A DNA stretch of 64,000 nt, taken from assembly GCA_903939735.1 (NCBI GenBank), contig CAJAIA010000041.1:1-64000 (forward strand), in the 5' to 3' direction. This document shows positions 26,731 to 35,709 of the stretch, piece after piece. The DNA comes from an uncultured Ignavibacteria bacterium (GTDB lineage: Bacteria > Bacteroidota > Ignavibacteria > Kapaibacteriales > Kapaibacteriaceae). The position numbers and the translations under genes are program-made. The notes beneath the pieces are model-generated. The model made no database searches. It saw only the letters and a list, made by a program, of their open reading frames with translations, and was not told the DNA's origin. Numbering within the stretch: position 1 is the first letter of the stretch; the number at the start of each line of letters is the position of its first letter.

Positions 26731-28155
26731 ATGACGAACACATCGACAACGGCTAAGGTGCCGTTACTCCAAAAGATTGCCTTTGGCTCTGGGCACCTCG
26801 TCAACAACTTGTTTCCCGGGTCGTTGGGTGTGTTTTCATTCTTCTTGCTCACGACCTATGGGATGGATCCCGTCTGGGCTGGACTTCTGGGTGGCATACC
26901 GCGGATTTACGATGCGATCACAGATCCCATCATGGGGTATATCTCCGACAATACCACGTCAAAATGGGGCAGAAGACGTCCGTACATTTTCATTGGAGCG
27001 ATCACGAGCGGTCTGTTGTTCGCTGCGCTATGGCAGCTCCATACCGAGAACAGCCAGATCTACAACTTCTGGTACTTCATGATCTTTTCTCTGCTGTTCC
27101 TGACTGGAAACACCATCTATTCGACACCGCTCATTGGGCTTGGATACGAGATGACGTCCGATTACCGGGAGCGGACACGACTGATGGGGTTCTCGCAGAC
27201 AGTCAGCCAGATCGCATGGATGTTAGTCCCTTGGCTGTGGGTGATCATTGCCGACCCAGATTTGTTCCCTAATCAAGCTGTCGCCATTCGAAGCCTATCA
27301 ATTTGGGTTGGCGTAGCATGTCTCGCCCTGGGGATCATGCCGGCGATCTTCTGTCGTGAGATCAATCAAGAAGCTCTCTCAAATCGTGACAGTATCACAC
27401 TGAAGAACCTCATTCAGAACATGAAGGGGCTTTGGAGAAGCATGAAGTTGATTTTCAAGAACGTTCCGTTTGTGCGCCTCTGCATGGCCACGTTTCTTGT
27501 CTTCAACGGGTTCCAGTTGGTTGCCTCATTCAGCTTCTTCATCATTGTGTACTACCTCTTCAATGGCAGTTTTGAGAATGCGGGACATTGGCCAGCTTGG
27601 TTCTCGACAATCAGTGCTGTGTTCACGGCCTTCCTGATCATTCCTGTTGTTACGTGGATGTCAAATGGTTGGGGTAAGCGAAATGCCTTCTTGGTGTCTA
27701 CGGGCATTTCCGTTGTTGGGTACATCCTAAAGTGGTGGGCGTTCGACGCAGAGAACATCTGGTTGATGTTCGTCCCTATTCCATTGCTCTCGTTCGGTCT
27801 TGGCGGTCTCTTCACGCTCATGATGTCGATGACCGCTGACGTCTGCGACCTCGACGAGCTCGTTAATGGCATGCCCCGAAAGGAAGGAACGTACGGAGCG
27901 ATTTACTGGTGGATGGTTAAACTCGGGCAAGGATTGGCTCTGGTACTCGGCGGTCTGGTACTAAAGTTCATTGGATTCGATGGCGGAGCCGCGGTGCAGA
28001 GCCCTGAAACCATCGTAAATCTCAGGCTCGCAGACATTATCATCCCCTCGCTGACTGCTGTTTTGGCCATTGTTGTGATGTGGAATTACGACCTCAACGA
28101 GGAAAAAGCGCACCAGATTAAGGCTGAACTGGTGAAGCGGCGAGGCGAGCTGTAA
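26731..28155 (+). CDS. GPH-family sugar:cation symporter (MFS)
   Basis: 474 residues with about 12 transmembrane segments. The N-terminal AFGSGHLVNNLFPGSLGVFSFFLLTTYGMDP and DPIMGYISDNTTSKWGRRRPYI are the signature of glycoside-pentoside-hexuronide symporters, and a conserved acidic DVCDLDELV lies in the second half. It imports a sugar or oligosaccharide with Na+ or H+ across the inner membrane. Sitting 6 bases after the GH30 gene and with the phosphorylase upstream, it probably brings in beta-1,3-glucooligosaccharides. The locus has no SusC/SusD genes. Confidence 0.9.
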   Translation: MTNTSTTAKVPLLQKIAFGSGHLVNNLFPGSLGVFSFFLLTTYGMDPVWAGLLGGIPRIYDAITDPIMGYISDNTTSKWGRRRPYIFIGAITSGLLFAALWQLHTENSQIYNFWYFMIFSLLFLTGNTIYSTPLIGLGYEMTSDYRERTRLMGFSQTVSQIAWMLVPWLWVIIADPDLFPNQAVAIRSLSIWVGVACLALGIMPAIFCREINQEALSNRDSITLKNLIQNMKGLWRSMKLIFKNVPFVRLCMATFLVFNGFQLVASFSFFIIVYYLFNGSFENAGHWPAWFSTISAVFTAFLIIPVVTWMSNGWGKRNAFLVSTGISVVGYILKWWAFDAENIWLMFVPIPLLSFGLGGLFTLMMSMTADVCDLDELVNGMPRKEGTYGAIYWWMVKLGQGLALVLGGLVLKFIGFDGGAAVQSPETIVNLRLADIIIPSLTAVLAIVVMWNYDLNEEKAHQIKAELVKRRGEL

Positions 28156-28241
28156 CGACCTTGAGTCGGAACTATTCTTTCTTTGGTCACGTTGCCGTAA
28201 CGTTGCAATAACGATCCCGTCCACTTTTCCAGGTTCCATCC

Positions 28242-29804
28242 ATGAAGCAAGCCGTTACATCGTTTTTTAGCTTGATTGTAGGCGTCGTTGGAGTATTAGC
28301 CCAGCCCACATCAAGCGCGCCAACGCCCCCTGCGCGAAATGCCGCTGATGTCATTTCGATCTTTAGCGGTGCATACACCGGTGTTTCGGGCGTCAACTAC
28401 AACCCAAATTGGGGTCAGTCGGGCGGTGTCAACGCAGCGTTTGATCCGGGCACGGGCGACGTCGTCTTGGCATATACGAATTTCAACTACCAAGGAACAG
28501 GGTTCGAAGGAAGTGCTCAGAATGCTTCTGAGATGGAATTCGTTCACATTGATGTTTGGACAAGCAACGCCACGGTGCTGAAGTTCACACCAATCGACAA
28601 CAGCGGCGATGGTGCTGGCGAAGTTCTCGTCGATGTTCCCCTCGTTTCTGGTCAGTGGAGCAGCGTGGACCTGCCAAAGAGCGCGTTCACAGGCATGTCA
28701 TGGAAGTCTGTGATTCAACTGAAGTTTGACGGCCAAGCAGGCGTGTCACCTTCTGATATCTATCTGGACAACATTTACTTCTGGAAGAAGCCTGCTGCAA
28801 AGGGTGAAGACGCAACACTGAAGGATCTCAAGGTCGACGGAACGACGATCCCTGGGTTCGCTCCGAGTGCGTTAACCTACGCTTTTGGAGTATCAGAGGG
28901 CAGCCCAGTACCTCAGATTACGCTTGCAACTGCAAACGACTCAAACGCAACGATCACCAAGATCACGCAGGCAACTGCGATCCCAGGTGATGCAACTGTT
29001 CTTGTGACGGCAGGTAACGGCACAACAACAGCAACGTACACGGTATCGTACTTCTACAGCTCACCTGAGAATCCGGCACCAACCCCAACAGCGACGACTG
29101 TGATTTCGATGTACAGCGACGCGTACACAAATGTTGACGTTGACACGTGGCGAACAGACTGGAGCCAATCGTCCTTCGAGGCTACGTCCATTAAGGGCAA
29201 TGCAACATTGAAGTACACGAACCTTGGCTTCAACGGCATCGAAACGATCAAGAAGCCTATTGATGCCTCTGCAATGACAACATTGCACATGGATGTCTGG
29301 TCCCCGAACATCACCGTGTTCAACGTGAAGCTCGTAAGCTTCTTGGGTGATGGTTTCGCCGGTGGCAATGGTGATTCGGAAGCGAACGTCAATGTCACAC
29401 TCAAGGCGAATCAGTGGAATCAAATTAGCATCCCGTTAAAGGATTTCACGGACGCAGGCCTCAAGAGCCTCGCGGACCTCAATCAATTGATCATCACATC
29501 GACTCCATTCGGCTCGGGCATCGCATTCATCGACAACATCTACTATTCAAGCTCAACAACTAGCGTGGATGAGGAGAACGATGGCAATGCCATGAACGTG
29601 TATCCAAACCCGATCACGCGCGGTGGTACGCTGCGCTTCAGCAATCCAGTGAAGAACGTTGTGATGTACGACGTTAACGGACGTGTTATGCTCGAATCAC
29701 AAGAGCAGGTCGTCAACCTTCTCGGTTTGCCAGCAGGCTCGTACACGGTGAAGTCAGTCGAAGAGAACGGCGCTGTTCGCATTCGCACAGTCATCGTTCA
29801 TTAA
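28242..29804 (+). CDS. T9SS-secreted glycan-binding protein
   Basis: 520 residues. Signal peptide (to about residue 21), module 1 from residue 37 (VISIFSGAYTGV), a cadherin-like beta-sandwich at about 190-275 (ATLKDLKVDGTTIPGF), module 2 from residue 287 (VISMYSDAYTNV), and a type-A T9SS sorting domain from about residue 450 (NVYPNPITRGGTLRF ... PAGSYTVKSVEENG). The modules are clear paralogues of those in the 18989-20860 lipoprotein. No catalytic motif is seen, so it most likely binds beta-glucan on the surface or in the medium. A strong terminator follows. Confidence 0.85.
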   Translation: MKQAVTSFFSLIVGVVGVLAQPTSSAPTPPARNAADVISIFSGAYTGVSGVNYNPNWGQSGGVNAAFDPGTGDVVLAYTNFNYQGTGFEGSAQNASEMEFVHIDVWTSNATVLKFTPIDNSGDGAGEVLVDVPLVSGQWSSVDLPKSAFTGMSWKSVIQLKFDGQAGVSPSDIYLDNIYFWKKPAAKGEDATLKDLKVDGTTIPGFAPSALTYAFGVSEGSPVPQITLATANDSNATITKITQATAIPGDATVLVTAGNGTTTATYTVSYFYSSPENPAPTPTATTVISMYSDAYTNVDVDTWRTDWSQSSFEATSIKGNATLKYTNLGFNGIETIKKPIDASAMTTLHMDVWSPNITVFNVKLVSFLGDGFAGGNGDSEANVNVTLKANQWNQISIPLKDFTDAGLKSLADLNQLIITSTPFGSGIAFIDNIYYSSSTTSVDEENDGNAMNVYPNPITRGGTLRFSNPVKNVVMYDVNGRVMLESQEQVVNLLGLPAGSYTVKSVEENGAVRIRTVIVH

Positions 29805-29827
29805 TTCGGTTTCTCTTGCTGATCATT

Positions 29828-29864
29828 AACGCCCCTTCTCTCACACAGAAGGGGCGTTGTTGTT
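29828..29864 (+). terminator. Rho-independent terminator after the T9SS binding protein
   Basis: AACGCCCCTTCT-ctcacac-AGAAGGGGCGTT is a perfect 12-bp stem followed by GTTGTT. It starts 24 bases after the stop and separates the first six genes of the locus from the fusion glycosidase. Confidence 0.9.
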
Positions 29865-29932
29865 CCTGACACAATCCGTTCCCACTTCAACGCAGGTCGA
29901 CTGCATCCCCCACCTTCACACGTCCCCATATC

Positions 29933-32900
29933 ATGCGAACATTCATCATAACCGCTCTGTGCCTCTTTCATGCGTGCTTCAATGTTGTCGCAGCACAGGA
30001 TACCGTTGAGCTACGCTCATATAATGAGCAGCATGTTCTCGTTGTGAATGGAACCAAGTTGTTCGTCAAAGGCATGAACTGGGACTACTACCCTACGGGA
30101 ACGAATTACTCCTACAGCCTGTGGAATCAGCCTGAAGCCACTATCATCGCTGCGCTCGACTACGAGATGGGGCTATTGAAAAACATGGGGGTGAATGTCA
30201 TTCGCCAATACAGTGGAGTTCCGTCAAAGTGGATCACATACATCCATAAAAAGTTCGGCATCTACACCGTCGTGAATCACACATTTGGTAGATATGGACT
30301 GACAGTAGACAATACCTGGACTACCAATATCGACTACGCGAATCCAGATGTCCAGTCTATCCTACTGCAAGAAGTACAACGAATGGTGTCGGACTATATG
30401 GACACTCCAGGCCTGTTGATGTATCTCTTAGGAAATGAAAACAACTACGGATTGTTCTGGCGTGGTGCTGAGACTGAGGACATCCCTGTCAAGGACAAGC
30501 AATCAACGAAAGATGCTATCCAGATGTACAGGCTGTTCAACAAGGCTGTGCGAACAATGAAGATTGTTGATTCTCGACATCCAGTCGCTATCTGCAACGG
30601 AGATCTTCTGTTCCTGGACATCATAGCAGAGGAATGCCGCGACGTAGACGTGTTGGGAATCAATGTGTATCGAGGAATCTCCTTCGACAATGCGTTTGAT
30701 AGAGTGCGCAAGGAATATGGGAAGCCGCTCATGTTTACCGAGTTCGGTTCAGATGCCTACAACACGCAAACAAACGCGGAAGATCAAGAATCACAAGCCA
30801 AGTATCTAGTGGGCAATTGGAAGGAGATTTATGCCAACGCAGCAGGCAACGGCAAGGCCGGTAACTGCTTGGGTGGATTCACGTTCCAGTTCAGCGATGG
30901 ATGGTGGAAGTACGGACAGACCTTGAATCTCGACGTACACGACATGAACGCCTCGTGGTCGAATGGTGGATACCAGAACGACTATGTCGAGGGCGAAAAC
31001 AACATGAACGAAGAATGGTTTGGCATATGTGCCAAGGGCAAAGCCAATGAACAGGGATTGTATACGCTCTATCCACGAGCTGCATACTATGCACTCAAAG
31101 AAATCCATGCGTATAGTCCATATGACGCTGCAGCCGATTCTCTACAGTCACGGCTCGATGGTTCAACTATCACGCAATCGATGCTTCTGGCAAATGCTGA
31201 TAAGTCAGCTCGGGAACAGAACAAGAGTTCGATCTACCTTAGCGACCTACAAGCCACATTTACCACATACAACACTGGCGGCAGCCTCATCAGCACTGGT
31301 CAGCAAGGCATTTCTAATACTCCTGCCTACCCTAAGAAACTCGGCTTTGACCACATGCAGTCGTTCAACGTAGGCGTAACCGCGAATCCTGCACCGAACG
31401 TGACTGCAAACGTACAATTCAACATTCTCGGCAATGTAGCTGAGAACCCAATCGACGAAGTATTCTATGAGAATCGTGGCCGACCAATCACTGTAAGGAA
31501 TCCCGACGGCACACAACAGAACATTGTCAATGACCGCATCGTCCTGTATAAGAGCAGCCTCTCGTGGAACTCAACGTACTTCAATCTCACTGGTTTTTAT
31601 CGAACGGGTCATTTCCATTGGGGCTATGAAGGAGATTTCTTTGGCCTGTATCCGGAGGCTAATTATGGACCTAACATTGACATCTACTCGGCAAACACAC
31701 CGTTCGGATTTGAGTTTGAGGGAAAGAAGTTCATGAAGGGCTTGAAGGTTGCCTTCGGTCCTGAGTTATGGTGGGGTGCCAATCCAGCCATCTTGGTCAA
31801 GTACTCAACGTCTCTCTTCTCCACAGATATCACAGGCATGTTCCAAGAGGACCTGATGCAGAGGGACAACATCCAGAGCTCCTTTGCCATCCCAGTTCCG
31901 AAGACGAGAAAAGCAGCCCTGAGTCTTCAGAAGAGTTTTGATAATCTGCGTGTAACCATTGGTGGTTTATGGGGCGGTCAACCTCTGAATGGAAGACCCT
32001 TTCAGGTTATCAGAGGCGACATCGACAACTATGCCGTCTACGAGGACACAATACGTTCCTCCGACAATTTCGGTGGTAAGATTAAAGTCACCTATGAAAG
32101 TTCAACCTTCAATTGGTACGCACTTGGATCAGTCCTGGGATTGGTTGCAAATGGCGGCTTTGACAACACGAGAACATTCACGGGTTGGAGATTGAAAGAT
32201 GTTGGAAGTGGCAACATGATGAACTTCCTAACAGGCTTCACCTTCAATGTAGGACAGCTGCAGGTCGCGCCCAACATGCTATGGCAGAAGCCACTTGAAG
32301 GACCGATTGCATCCTGGGTTGACGCTCCGGCAAGACCACGAAACATTCTCGATGACCCGTTTTCTGTTCGTTCAAACAGAGAGACAGTTGCTGGCGAACT
32401 TCTCCTCACATATGATCCCACACCGGCGACCTGGATGTACGAGTGGGACAATGATCGTGCGGAAGATGCCGAGTTCGCAGCGAGTCTGAACGTACTCTAC
32501 CGACATCTTCCCACTACACAGGACGCCGCGATTGGCATTTTGTCAAACGGGCGGACAACATTCGTGTTCCCTGGCGCAGCTCCAGCTCAAGACCTCTGGG
32601 AGGCAAATGCTCGAATCGTATCGAAAGTCAGTCCAGAGTTCGGAATCATCGCCAACATTTACGTTGGCAATGGACAAGCCAACGGAAGTGATACACGTAC
32701 CATTCAACGATTTGGCGCTGACCTGCGCACGGTGTACAAGCAATCGAAGCTGGTACTTTTCTGCAAATTCAACGACTGGGGTCCATTCGATTACCACCGC
32801 GATTTCAACTTGACATTCCCATTGCAACTGATGGCCGAGCTGTCGACAGAGCTAGCAAGGCCCGACTGGTTCATGCTTCCTGGAACCAAGGTGGGAATGA

Positions 32901-33061
32901 GAGGCACGTATCGAACATTGAACAAGTACTCGCCTCGGTACTCCCCAACTCTGACTCTGGATCCTGCTGGCAACTGGGTGCCTGATCCGAATGCTATTGG
33001 ATTCCCTGACGGAAATGAGTGGGAAATTAGAACCTTCGTTCAGGTATCGATTGGGTCGTAA
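29933..33061 (+). CDS. Clan GH-A glycosidase fused to a putative outer-membrane beta-barrel
   Basis: 1042 residues with a signal peptide (to about 21). Residues 30-400 are a TIM-barrel glycosidase: FVKGMNWDYYP, acid/base Glu169 in LLGNENN and nucleophile Glu270 in MFTEFGSDAYN, the two-glutamate layout of clan GH-A; the family could be GH2-, GH17- or GH158-like and I cannot decide. From about residue 470 to the end the sequence alternates polar and hydrophobic residues with frequent Tyr, Phe and Trp (FNVGVTANPAPNVTANVQFNI ... EWEIRTFVQVSIGS), like an outer-membrane barrel. It may cleave or transglycosylate glucan at the outer membrane and pass products inward. Confidence 0.7.
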   Translation: MRTFIITALCLFHACFNVVAAQDTVELRSYNEQHVLVVNGTKLFVKGMNWDYYPTGTNYSYSLWNQPEATIIAALDYEMGLLKNMGVNVIRQYSGVPSKWITYIHKKFGIYTVVNHTFGRYGLTVDNTWTTNIDYANPDVQSILLQEVQRMVSDYMDTPGLLMYLLGNENNYGLFWRGAETEDIPVKDKQSTKDAIQMYRLFNKAVRTMKIVDSRHPVAICNGDLLFLDIIAEECRDVDVLGINVYRGISFDNAFDRVRKEYGKPLMFTEFGSDAYNTQTNAEDQESQAKYLVGNWKEIYANAAGNGKAGNCLGGFTFQFSDGWWKYGQTLNLDVHDMNASWSNGGYQNDYVEGENNMNEEWFGICAKGKANEQGLYTLYPRAAYYALKEIHAYSPYDAAADSLQSRLDGSTITQSMLLANADKSAREQNKSSIYLSDLQATFTTYNTGGSLISTGQQGISNTPAYPKKLGFDHMQSFNVGVTANPAPNVTANVQFNILGNVAENPIDEVFYENRGRPITVRNPDGTQQNIVNDRIVLYKSSLSWNSTYFNLTGFYRTGHFHWGYEGDFFGLYPEANYGPNIDIYSANTPFGFEFEGKKFMKGLKVAFGPELWWGANPAILVKYSTSLFSTDITGMFQEDLMQRDNIQSSFAIPVPKTRKAALSLQKSFDNLRVTIGGLWGGQPLNGRPFQVIRGDIDNYAVYEDTIRSSDNFGGKIKVTYESSTFNWYALGSVLGLVANGGFDNTRTFTGWRLKDVGSGNMMNFLTGFTFNVGQLQVAPNMLWQKPLEGPIASWVDAPARPRNILDDPFSVRSNRETVAGELLLTYDPTPATWMYEWDNDRAEDAEFAASLNVLYRHLPTTQDAAIGILSNGRTTFVFPGAAPAQDLWEANARIVSKVSPEFGIIANIYVGNGQANGSDTRTIQRFGADLRTVYKQSKLVLFCKFNDWGPFDYHRDFNLTFPLQLMAELSTELARPDWFMLPGTKVGMRGTYRTLNKYSPRYSPTLTLDPAGNWVPDPNAIGFPDGNEWEIRTFVQVSIGS

Positions 33062-33101
33062 TCGCTTTGAGAACATCGTCCGGCTAATGTTCTTGGGCAC
33101 C

Positions 33102-33160
33102 CATATCGATCGAGAGCTGTAAGCCCGTCCTATCGCCGCCTGGGGCAACGCCCCGGGTTT
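33102..33160. repeat. Dispersed repeat, copy 3 (right half)
   Basis: CATATCGATCGAGAGCTGTAAGCCCGTCCTATCGCCGCCTGGGGCAACGCCCCGGG matches the right half of 10303-10397 in most positions. GGGGCAACGCCCC can fold as a short hairpin. It lies between the fusion glycosidase and the GH18 gene. Confidence 0.6.
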
Positions 33161-33251
33161 TAGAGAGAAGGCGAAGGTGGTTGTTCATTAACACAACGAC
33201 GATTCCGTATGTTATGCGTACAATCTTACGCTGTGTTGAAGGGGGCAAACC

Positions 33252-35702
33252 ATGCGCGCGATCTTCACTCGGATCAGAGTTGGAAGCATTCGTTCTGTTA
33301 TTACTCCGCTGTTGCTCGGTCTTTTACAGGCATCGGGTTTATCTGCCCAGCCCTGCAAAGAGATCGTCGGGTACTACCCCAACTGGCAGTGGTACGACCG
33401 CAACAAGGCTGTGCGGCCGCAAACGATTGCGTATGAGAAATACACAGTTCTCAATTACTGCTTCTTCATTCCAAAAGCGGATGGATCAATTGGATCCAAT
33501 GATCAATGGGCTGACGACAATCTGCTTCTGGGAGAACAAGATTGGTCGAACGGTGGACGGAGAAAGCCTGAGACAGCGATCACGTACATCGCCCGTTCAC
33601 GAGGCGTAAAGGTACTCGCTTCAGTTGGTGGATGGACACTGTCAAGTACGTTCCCTGGTATCGCCGCTGACTCCGCTCTTCGCAGAACGTTTGCAGCATC
33701 GTGCGTCGACCTTGTACGCACATATGGATTCGACGGCATCGATATCAACTGGGAGTTTCCTGGTTACACGCCGCATAATGGAACCGCAGCTGACAAGCGA
33801 AACTTCACGCTACTGATGCAAGAGATACGCAAGGCTCTCACGACGTACGGCACGACGAAGAACGCGACGATGCTCCTCACAACAGCAGTGGGCGCAGCAC
33901 CCGAGCGTATGGATGATGTTGAATGGGACAGTATCGCAAACGTCGTTGACATCATCAACGTGATGACCTACGACTACTATGGCACATGGGATCAGACAAC
34001 AAACCACAATGCACCACTCAAGCGTCCCGCTGTCGGTGCTGCCGAATACAATGTCGAATCATCCATAGCCACATTACTTGGCACCTACGGTGTCAATCCA
34101 TCAAAGCTTACCGTTGGTATGGCCTTCTATGGCAGGTCAGCTGCGACGGTTGGTGTACCGGGATTGCACGTGCCATCACGCGGACTAGCCGACCTAGCAA
34201 CGTTTGCTGCAGATGAGGGAACGCCCCTTTACTACAACGTGCTTGCAGCGCTCCCGAACTTTACCGAGCATTGGGACACCACGGCGCAAGTTCCCTATCT
34301 ACTTGGCAAGCCTGGCCTCAACACGTTTGTCTCGTACGACAACAGGGAATCAATCCGCGCGAAGAGTCGCTTTGCAGTTGATAAGGGGCTCCGTGGTGCA
34401 ATCATCTGGGAGATTACCGGCGATTACATCGAGACGGCTCCGGGCTCAGGTGTGATAGCTAGCACACCTCTCGTCGATGCGATCAATGATGTGTTTTGCA
34501 CGTACACCTCCTCATCTACCCCACGCGATACGTTAGCTCCAGTGTTACGCGCCGATCGTACATGCGGCACTGTTACAGTGACCGCGACAGAGTTGCGTAA
34601 CGACCCGAATCCTCCGCGCTCACAGCCCCTTTCAACGGATCAGGTCGACACTGGTATCGCGAGTGTTGTTCTTGGTTCAACGAGTGCTGACTCGAACTAC
34701 CGCCTTGTGGTCCTTACACAAACCCCGTTTCCACGAGATAGTAGTTTCAAAGAGGTGTCATTCCGACTAAGCGTCATCAACCCGTCGAAGAATGCACGAG
34801 CAACCTATACTGTGCGCGATTGGGCTGGCAATAGTGTCACGGATACGGTAGCCTACATTGCAGCGCCACTCAGTTCGAATCGTACATCGATCAACGTGGG
34901 AGCTATTGAACTTGGCGACTCTGCTGCGCAGAACGTGATGATCACAAATCGAAGCAATGCACCAGTTACGATAACATCCACTCGACTCGTCTACGGTTCA
35001 GCATTTCGACTTACGCCGCTCACATTGCCGCTCACATTGCAAGCTGGAGGCACGCTAACTGTCGGTGTAACATATCGTCCACGGCTGCAGGATGTCGACA
35101 CAATGCCTCATCGCGATACACTCCGCGTCGAGACAGCATGCTCCGCACTATGGATCAACTTGGAGGGTCTTGGTCGTGTGACATGCGACTCGTTGTCGCA
35201 ACCTCCACGCGACACCATGGTCGCTCCAGGAAGTCTTGTTCGATTTACTGTGCGCCACACACCTACGCGCGGTCTGTCGTACTCGTATCAATGGCAGACA
35301 AGTCTCGGCGTTGGCTGGGAGGACGTTGTCGATGCAGGACAATACGTCGGTGCAAACACCACGACACTCTGGATCTCGAATGTGACGACGGCTCAGAACC
35401 GTCAGAAATTCCGGTGTGCTGTCAAGACAGACTACTGCGAAGTAATCGGCTCAAGCGCTTCACTCTACGTCGAACCAGGCACGTCGGTCAACGATGACAT
35501 CTCCGACATCACGACGATGCAGGAATACAACAACAAGCCATACATTGTCATGGACGCGGTTGGTCAGACACTACTCCAGGGCATTATGTCAGACCCTTCG
35601 TCAGGCGAGCGCCTCCTGTCGGACATTCGCGCACTGCCGAACGGCTGGTACATGCTTGTCATCGGTGGTCGTCCATTAGCACCGATTGTCGTCTGCCGGT
35701 AG
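33252..35702 (+). CDS. GH18 chitinase-family protein with T9SS-like tail
   Basis: 816 residues; GAAGGGGG upstream of ATG 33252. The signal peptide ends near residue 33. The GH18 barrel covers about 36-415 with KVLASVGGW, the catalytic segment DGIDINWEF and INVMTYDYYG. The canonical DxxDxDxE is D161..D164.N166.E168, so the third Asp is Asn, while the acid Glu168 is kept. An ASH/choice-of-anchor-like domain (about 550-645), an Ig-like domain (about 655-740) and a sorting-domain-like tail follow. It probably binds or cleaves chitin or GlcNAc polymers outside the cell, perhaps with altered activity. Confidence 0.85.
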   Translation: MRAIFTRIRVGSIRSVITPLLLGLLQASGLSAQPCKEIVGYYPNWQWYDRNKAVRPQTIAYEKYTVLNYCFFIPKADGSIGSNDQWADDNLLLGEQDWSNGGRRKPETAITYIARSRGVKVLASVGGWTLSSTFPGIAADSALRRTFAASCVDLVRTYGFDGIDINWEFPGYTPHNGTAADKRNFTLLMQEIRKALTTYGTTKNATMLLTTAVGAAPERMDDVEWDSIANVVDIINVMTYDYYGTWDQTTNHNAPLKRPAVGAAEYNVESSIATLLGTYGVNPSKLTVGMAFYGRSAATVGVPGLHVPSRGLADLATFAADEGTPLYYNVLAALPNFTEHWDTTAQVPYLLGKPGLNTFVSYDNRESIRAKSRFAVDKGLRGAIIWEITGDYIETAPGSGVIASTPLVDAINDVFCTYTSSSTPRDTLAPVLRADRTCGTVTVTATELRNDPNPPRSQPLSTDQVDTGIASVVLGSTSADSNYRLVVLTQTPFPRDSSFKEVSFRLSVINPSKNARATYTVRDWAGNSVTDTVAYIAAPLSSNRTSINVGAIELGDSAAQNVMITNRSNAPVTITSTRLVYGSAFRLTPLTLPLTLQAGGTLTVGVTYRPRLQDVDTMPHRDTLRVETACSALWINLEGLGRVTCDSLSQPPRDTMVAPGSLVRFTVRHTPTRGLSYSYQWQTSLGVGWEDVVDAGQYVGANTTTLWISNVTTAQNRQKFRCAVKTDYCEVIGSSASLYVEPGTSVNDDISDITTMQEYNNKPYIVMDAVGQTLLQGIMSDPSSGERLLSDIRALPNGWYMLVIGGRPLAPIVVCR

Positions 35703-35709
35703 GCCTACC
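35698..35709. other. Palindrome holding both stop codons of convergent genes
   Basis: GGTAGGCCTACC is a perfect 12-bp palindrome. Its TAG (35700-35702) ends the GH18 gene and the reverse-strand TAG (35705-35707) ends the efflux fusion gene. No terminator hairpin is seen. Confidence 0.7.

Noticed and set aside
18989-29804. SusC/SusD pair in the glucan locus
   Set aside because: No TonB-dependent receptor plug or SusD-like protein is present; the two binding proteins are built of other beta-sandwich modules.
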